From IMG/VR virus record IMGVR_UViG_3300015264_000045, positions 1 through 31,795 of that record: a DNA stretch of 31,795 nucleotides, one strand, 5' to 3'. The position numbers and the translations under genes are program-made. The notes under the pieces are model-generated. The model was not told where the DNA came from. It did not search any database and saw only the letters and a program-made list of their open reading frames with translations. This stretch comes from a virus. Numbering within the stretch: the first letter of the stretch is position 1; the number at the start of each line of letters is the position of its first letter. Shown in pieces: positions 27,425 to 31,795 of this stretch.

Positions 27425-30282
27425 TAGCCCACCCTCCTAGACAGTTCAAAGCCTAGCAGTGCAGCATCTCGACCAGGAACGACTGAAGGCGTATTGATGG
27501 TGATGTTCTGGTTCAGGTTTCCACCCTGCCCATTGCTGGGTGTGTACGTGTAAGGTAGAGGACTTGTAGACGATGGCTTACCATCAGGTCCTACACCACC
27601 ACTACCTGACATCCAGTTACTAGCATCACTACCAGTACCATTGCCTGAAAGTATGTTTGCGATGTCGTTTGAGAAGCTTTGCAAGGTACTATGTAGCATC
27701 TTCTTCTTCGACAAGATTCCGTCGATCAGACCATTCATAATCAACTGACCGTTGTTGAAGAGGAGAACCTTGTCCTTTGCAGGAGGACCCTTCTGCAGTG
27801 GAATCATGGCGTTGATCGCTTGCAAGGTACGTGAGAGGAAGTCTCGCCTAGCATTCAAGCCACCAATTAGTGAGTCCATGATTACTTGGCCTACACCGAA
27901 CAGTGATGTACTGAAGTGAGGTGGCAGACCTGCAGCTATAGCATCACCTTGACGATATGCATCAACTGCACGGTTTGCAATTCCTGATGCGAACGATGTA
28001 CCCTTCTCCTCACCTGCAGCAACGACATCACCACTACGACCCTTTAGTTGGTTCACAACACCAGTGATGAGATCGGCAGCCTTCTGGAAGAGTGCCTGTT
28101 GTCCTAGAGTCATGCCGCTGTTGAACAAGTTGACTACATCGATACCAAATGTAGTGAAATCACCATCACGTGTATGTAGACCGAAGAACACAGAGCCTAC
28201 AGTGTTGATCCCACGCTTAATGGCTTCCTGCTGTTGAGAATCTATGCCTTCATTAAACAGCCGTACGAAGTTGATACCAAACATTGTGGACTGCAGGTCC
28301 TGAGAGGATATCCCGAAGAACACACTACCCATTATGTTGACACCTGCATCTATTCCTGCTTGCTGCTCTTTGGTTATACCCTCCGAGAGCCTGTCTGCAA
28401 TGTTCTTACCTACGACATCAAAGTCCTTATCGTGACTTTGAAAGACACCTACAATGCCGTCGATGATGTCCTGTACGGTCTGTTCCTGTATGCGTACATT
28501 CTCTAGGAACATGCCTGCACGTATAGCATCTGCAATGCGTCGACCAGGATCTTGGAACTTAGGCAAGTTGTGATCAATGAAGTCGACGATTCCGCCTACC
28601 ATATTACCGAAGAAGTCATCAACCTTAGTACTCTTGCTCAACCCTAAGGTAATGGAATCGATGATTCGATTACCAGCAGCTACGCCTTCAGGGCCTGTAC
28701 CCAAAGTAAACAAGTCAGCCTTGATATTGTTGATGACAGGCTGCAAGAATCCCTTGCTGTGCGTATCTAACCCTTGCTTTGCTTCTGCTACTGCCTTGAT
28801 CAGATCGCCGGATATGAACGCAGTGATAAGAGCTGGCAGTCCAGCAAATGCATCGCCTACCTTATGAATGACATCGATAACCTTATTCCAGTTATCAACT
28901 AGCCATACAATGCCAGCTACGAGAAGTCCTATACCGACTACAACAGCTGCGAAGATACCAAGCAAAGCGCCTACACTAATACCTGCTAGTGCAGCAGCAC
29001 CTGCCAGCATTGTCATCGCACCTGCTACAACCGTGACAATACCTAGCAATGTCACGAAGGCTGCAGTGATGCCTACAATCATAATGATATGCCGCTGCGT
29101 AGCTTCGCTCAGATTATTCCACCAGTTGAGCAGCTTACCTAGCCAGTCGAGCAACTGGTTAAGAATAGGAATAAGCGCCTGACCAATCGAGATGCGCATC
29201 TCTTGCCAACGGTTGGTCAGCAACTGTGACTTGCTAGCTGTCGTGTTGGCCATGGTGTCATAGGCTTGACTGAATGCACCCTGCGCATTCTTCATGTCAC
29301 CAATAAGTGCAAGGAACTGATCGACTGATGCCTTATCCTTCAATACCGAGTCATAGAACCTACGTGCCTGAATCGTACCGCCTGCACCCTTGAAGAGGTC
29401 TTGCAGAGCTGCACTACGCTGTGGATCAGTCAGCCCATCGAACTTCTTCTGCAAGTCTTGAATAACTCCACCCATATCGCGGAAGTTACCCTGCGAGTCC
29501 TTGACTGCAATGCCCATCTTCTCCAAACGCGTAACTACCTTGGGATTGGAGAAGGCGTCAAAAGCACGAGCTGCAGATGCTGCAGCCATATCAGCCGAGA
29601 GTCCGTTACGAGTCAGGAACGCTAGCATACCCGACAAGGTCTCAATCGACTGTCCTGCTCGTGCTGCAGAAGGTGTTGCCTTACCAATAGCTCCAGCGAA
29701 CTGCTCGAAGGTACCAACACCTTTACGAACCAACTGGAACTGAACGTCGAGAACCTTCGACACACTCTCAATAGGAAGGTGAAAGGCGTTCATGATGCCA
29801 ATAGTAGCTCGAGAGGCCGTCTGCATATCGACTTGACCTGCGACGGCCTCTCGAGCGAACTGATCTAGCAGGTGTGTAGCTTGAGGCAAGTTGACATCCA
29901 TCGACGAGAAGATGTCGTAGAAGCCTTGTGTCAACTGTGCGATAGGAACTGCAACTTGATTAGCTACACCTAGAACCGCGTCACCAAGCTGCTTGGTTGA
30001 GACCTTAACCTTATCAGTCTGCGTTTGTACAAGTGCAATCTGACTCTCAAAGTCCTTAGCATCCTTGATGGTACCTACCATCCAGGCTAGGACAGCTCCA
30101 CCAGCGAATGCCATACCTGCACCCAGCGACACCAATGCTGAGCCTGCCGAGATCTGATTACGTGCAGCAGCTTGGGCAGCCCTATCAACGTTGCCCATCT
30201 CAGTACCAAGCCCTCGCAGCACCCTGCTAGCCTCATCGCGTGCGCGAAGGACTAGTAGCAACTCTCTGCTGCTAAGAGCCAT
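27424..30282 (-). CDS. Tape measure protein
   Basis: 952 residues, the longest gene here, just after the tail chaperones. It begins with a helical segment and a hydrophobic stretch (SALVSLGAGMAFAGGAVLAW, about 48-67), then the TP901-like core (DFESQIALVQTQTDKV, VQTASRATIG-type helices). Further hydrophobic segments lie at about 395-460. From about 600 to 740 it carries tandem repeats of about 44 residues. The end is Gly/Ser/Asn-rich. The protein sets tail length and helps DNA delivery. GAGG lies upstream of the ATG. Confidence 0.93.
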   Translation of the reverse strand: MALSSRELLLVLRARDEASRVLRGLGTEMGNVDRAAQAAARNQISAGSALVSLGAGMAFAGGAVLAWMVGTIKDAKDFESQIALVQTQTDKVKVSTKQLGDAVLGVANQVAVPIAQLTQGFYDIFSSMDVNLPQATHLLDQFAREAVAGQVDMQTASRATIGIMNAFHLPIESVSKVLDVQFQLVRKGVGTFEQFAGAIGKATPSAARAGQSIETLSGMLAFLTRNGLSADMAAASAARAFDAFSNPKVVTRLEKMGIAVKDSQGNFRDMGGVIQDLQKKFDGLTDPQRSAALQDLFKGAGGTIQARRFYDSVLKDKASVDQFLALIGDMKNAQGAFSQAYDTMANTTASKSQLLTNRWQEMRISIGQALIPILNQLLDWLGKLLNWWNNLSEATQRHIIMIVGITAAFVTLLGIVTVVAGAMTMLAGAAALAGISVGALLGIFAAVVVGIGLLVAGIVWLVDNWNKVIDVIHKVGDAFAGLPALITAFISGDLIKAVAEAKQGLDTHSKGFLQPVINNIKADLFTLGTGPEGVAAGNRIIDSITLGLSKSTKVDDFFGNMVGGIVDFIDHNLPKFQDPGRRIADAIRAGMFLENVRIQEQTVQDIIDGIVGVFQSHDKDFDVVGKNIADRLSEGITKEQQAGIDAGVNIMGSVFFGISSQDLQSTMFGINFVRLFNEGIDSQQQEAIKRGINTVGSVFFGLHTRDGDFTTFGIDVVNLFNSGMTLGQQALFQKAADLITGVVNQLKGRSGDVVAAGEEKGTSFASGIANRAVDAYRQGDAIAAGLPPHFSTSLFGVGQVIMDSLIGGLNARRDFLSRTLQAINAMIPLQKGPPAKDKVLLFNNGQLIMNGLIDGILSKKKMLHSTLQSFSNDIANILSGNGTGSDASNWMSGSGGVGPDGKPSSTSPLPYTYTPSNGQGGNLNQNITINTPSVVPGRDAALLGFELSRRVG
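28050..28490 (-). repeat. Tandem ~44-residue repeats within the tape measure
   Basis: The encoded protein repeats a unit of the form FGI-x-(F/V)-(V/I)-x-L-F-N-x-G, QQ-x-A, and G-x-N-x-x-GSVFFG. The VGSVFFG/MGSVFFG codons fall at about 28195 and 28327, 132 bases (44 codons) apart, and less similar copies lie on either side. Tape-measure repeats like this can change tail length by copy number. Confidence 0.65.
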
Positions 30283-30295
30283 CTCAACCTCTTCT

Positions 30296-30481
30296 CTACC
30301 CCTGCTGCTTACGTTCCATCTCTTCCCTCTCAGCTTGCGCTGACAGGACGGCTGCCATCATGTACACGTCTCGAGAATCCTGATCATATAATCCACCAGC
30401 TCGAGGCAGTACATGAAATGCTCTACAAAGGTTCGCCGTCTCGATGGCTTGCTCTACAACCGTATCAGGCTGTCTCTTCAT
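30296..30481 (-). CDS. Downstream half of tail assembly chaperone (T part of GT)
   Basis: This frame begins with an ATG, but it is also open upstream to the frameshift site near 30511, so it is mainly made as the C-terminal part of a GT fusion. The 71 codons from the slip site onward are helical, with EQAIETANLCRAFHVLP and MMAAVLSAQAEREEMERKQQ. In siphoviruses the T part recruits the tail tube protein while G binds the tape measure. It directly precedes the tape measure gene, as in many phages. Confidence 0.8.
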   Translation of the reverse strand: MKRQPDTVVEQAIETANLCRAFHVLPRAGGLYDQDSRDVYMMAAVLSAQAEREEMERKQQG

Positions 30482-30517
30482 GACGACAGAAGCCCTGATA
30501 CGGTCTAAGAGTTTCCC
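30460..30517 (-). promoter_or_regulatory. -1 programmed frameshift signal for G/GT
   Basis: On the - strand GGGAAAC (30517-30511) is read in frame as G-GGA-AAC, a canonical X-XXY-YYZ slippery site. Seven bases later CCGTATCAGG (30503-30494) pairs perfectly with CCTGATACGG (30469-30460); inside, CTGTC and GACAG can form a second stem. After a -1 slip the next codon is CTC and the frame runs into the downstream ORF without a stop. Confidence 0.9.
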
Positions 30518-30885
30518 TCGGGGTTGTCCTCATCCTCGAAGTTGTTCAAGTTGTCAATCAGGACTTCGATCTCCTCGCCAATCTTCGGATCAAGACTGAG
30601 AACACCTTCAGGAGTATGCAAGTTGAGCTTGTTACCCAACTCGTCCTCGAGGTTGTGGTCTACGAGGCAGTGCATGAAGTCAAATAGAGTTGAGTTCTGC
30701 GCGAGCATCTTCAAGTCGATTGAGTTGTTGCGCTTACCCTTCGAGTTCATCGTCATTGATGATGACTGCTCACGTCGTGTGATCTTCTGTCCATACGAGA
30801 GTCGCCTGAGGATTACCCATCCCTCAGGACAAGTCTTGAGGTCGACCTTCTCGCCTGGCGTCTGGTCCACAGTTGCACGAGGCAT
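30505..30885 (-). CDS. Tail assembly chaperone G
   Basis: 126 residues with AGGAG before the ATG at 30885. It is a mixed alpha/beta protein ending in an acidic tail (NNFEDEDNPEGNS). The stop follows the slippery heptamer by two codons. It is placed between the tail tube region and the tape measure, which with the frameshift identifies it as the G chaperone. Ribosomes that do not slip make G; those that slip make G-T of 196 residues (125 + 71). Confidence 0.85.
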   Translation of the reverse strand: MPRATVDQTPGEKVDLKTCPEGWVILRRLSYGQKITRREQSSSMTMNSKGKRNNSIDLKMLAQNSTLFDFMHCLVDHNLEDELGNKLNLHTPEGVLSLDPKIGEEIEVLIDNLNNFEDEDNPEGNS

Positions 30886-30908
30886 TTCATCTCCTAGATT
30901 CTTATGTG

Positions 30909-31190
30909 CTAAGCAAACTCTTTGCCATGCTCCTCGAGGTATACGATGGCACGGGCGAGCCGACGTATATTGTCCTTGAACATGCCAAGGCCTCTGTTAC
31001 AAGATCCGCACAAGAGCGCACGTACATTGCCGACCTCATGATCATGATCAACATGGCAATCACTATTCAACATCCTATCCGAGCAGATGGCACATCGACC
31101 ATCTTGTTCCAAGTACAAACGCTCAAACTGTTCCAGACTGATACCGTACTCCTGGAGCATCCTGTATGCGTTACGTACTGGAACGTTCAT
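30909..31190 (-). CDS. Endonuclease VII-like HNH nuclease
   Basis: 93 residues; AGGAG precedes the ATG at 31190. The pattern is that of the recombination endonuclease VII family (PF02945): CAIC at 33-36, HVDHDHEVGNVRALLCGSCNRGLG with catalytic DHDH (48-51), C61/C64 and N65, then a helix. All key residues are present. It sits between tail genes and beside TAGAC module 3, an unusual place for a true resolvase, so it may be a homing-type nuclease. Confidence 0.88.
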   Translation of the reverse strand: MNVPVRNAYRMLQEYGISLEQFERLYLEQDGRCAICSDRMLNSDCHVDHDHEVGNVRALLCGSCNRGLGMFKDNIRRLARAIVYLEEHGKEFA

Positions 31191-31230
31191 CTAACTCCTA
31201 ACTCTAGTAGCTCGGGTGAGTCTGTACTTA

Positions 31231-31341
31231 GTCTAACCGCTCTAGACTTTAGTTAGACGAACAAACCCGGGCTAGCTTACTCACTACTATGGGCTTCGAT
31301 GGATCGCTAGTTAGACTCGAAGATAGACACCGGTCTGAGGC
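31231..31341 (+). repeat. TAGAC-rich intergenic module 3
   Basis: GTCTAAC at 31231, TAGAC at 31243, GTTAGAC at 31252 and 31310, and GATAGAC at 31322. The part 31251-31341 matches 20005-20093 on the same strand: AGTTAGAC-nn-ACAAAC, a spacer of about the same length, AGTTAGACTCGAAGATAGAC, then CGGTCTGAGGC (11-base exact match). It lies in the gap 31191-31371 between the tail-tube-like gene and the endonuclease VII-like gene, which run on the other strand. Confidence 0.75.
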
Positions 31342-31371
31342 TTGCACCGATACCACACTTCACCGTTGAGA

Positions 31372-31795
31372 TTATGTAATGTTCACCGTAGCTAGAATGG
31401 TGAGCTTATATGCAGGTGCTCCAGTTGGGTCGATGGTTGTCGCTTGATAGGTAATAGCTGCGCGAACCAAGTCGCCCTGGTTAGAGAGGTTCATGACGTA
31501 AGTATCACGGATCGCAGACGCGAGGTCGATCTGGATACTTTCGTTTGCAGACTTCGATGCCTTGAGCTTGATAGCCTGAGACGTGAGAGTCTTGAAGGCA
31601 TCATACTCAGAGCGCGTGAGGAAGTCACGAGTAGTAGTCATCGTGACTGCGCGCTCGCCGTACCTGTTGAACTGTGCTCCACGACCAGTATTCTTCAGGC
31701 GGAACTCCGGCGTACCGTTGTCAGCGACTGTGAACGTGAAGGTATCCATGTCGAATACCTGAGTCGCGGTCGGGATCTCAATCGTGTAGTCACCT
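31372..31795 (-). CDS. Partial tail protein, probably major tail (tube) protein
   Basis: The frame is open to the right edge; a Met codon at 31747-31749 is internal because coding-like codons (IPTATQVFDMD) continue upstream. The visible 140 C-terminal residues are beta-rich (DTFTFTVADNGTPEFRL, then AYKLTILATVNIT). Its place just before the tail chaperones fits the major tail protein, though a tail terminator is also possible. The N-terminal part lies outside the window. Confidence 0.6.
   Translation of the reverse strand, partial: GDYTIEIPTATQVFDMDTFTFTVADNGTPEFRLKNTGRGAQFNRYGERAVTMTTTRDFLTRSEYDAFKTLTSQAIKLKASKSANESIQIDLASAIRDTYVMNLSNQGDLVRAAITYQATTIDPTGAPAYKLTILATVNIT

Noticed and set aside
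1-31795. CRISPR array or defence island
   Set aside because: The Cas4-like gene sits with phage recombination genes; no spaced direct repeats or other cas genes were seen. The TAGAC repeats are too short and irregular for CRISPR.

Overview
This window is about 31.8 kb of a double-stranded DNA tailed phage, almost certainly a long-tailed siphovirus of an actinobacterial host. Four things support this: the tape-measure, Dit and G/GT tail genes; the DUF1906-type endolysin; the tail protein resembling Rhodococcus phage ReqiPepy6 Gp37; and the frequent GTG starts with short coupled genes (ATGA/GTGA overlaps). No host genes, tRNAs, integrase or CRISPR array were seen. The host genus cannot be fixed from the sequence.

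Left arm (1-21.1 kb, + strand). Positions 1-6.7 kb hold small, mostly unknown early-type genes around an SNF2-type helicase, with three recognisable sigma70-like promoters near 1.2, 4.4 and 6.7 kb. Positions 6.7-12.6 kb hold replication and recombination genes: a Cas4-like Fe-S exonuclease, a Sak4-like ATPase, a DUF669-like ssDNA-binding protein and an AEP primase / DUF3987 helicase. Positions 12.6-16.9 kb hold a full 7-deazaguanine DNA-modification set: queC, queD, queE, folE and a DpdA-like transglycosylase. MazG-like and DUF3310 genes are mixed in. From 16.9 kb come a family A DNA polymerase with a fused N-terminal uracil-DNA glycosylase domain, a degenerate HNH/coiled-coil protein and a RuvC-like resolvase. 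This arm ends at a strong terminator hairpin at 21.1 kb.

Right arm (21.2-31.8 kb, - strand, converging on that terminator). Read in its own direction it runs: partial tail-tube-like protein, endonuclease VII-like HNH, tail chaperones G and GT joined by a -1 frameshift signal (GGGAAAC plus a 10-bp stem), tape measure, distal tail protein, another tail protein, endolysin, a second HNH, a Gp37-like tail protein, and small membrane proteins that are holin candidates.

How the genes work together: GTP cyclohydrolase I, QueD, QueE and QueC should make preQ0 from GTP, and the DpdA-like protein should exchange it for guanine in phage DNA, probably as anti-restriction protection. QueC has no amidotransferase domain, so dPreQ0 is the simplest predicted base, unless further enzymes lie outside the window. 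The polymerase with its UDG domain, the primase-helicase, SSB, Sak4, Cas4-like nuclease and RuvC form the replication/recombination machinery.

The most unusual unexplained structure is a family of TAGAC-rich non-coding modules at about 1.04-1.13, 19.98-20.10 and 31.23-31.34 kb. The last two share an extended layout in the same orientation although their neighbouring genes run in opposite directions.
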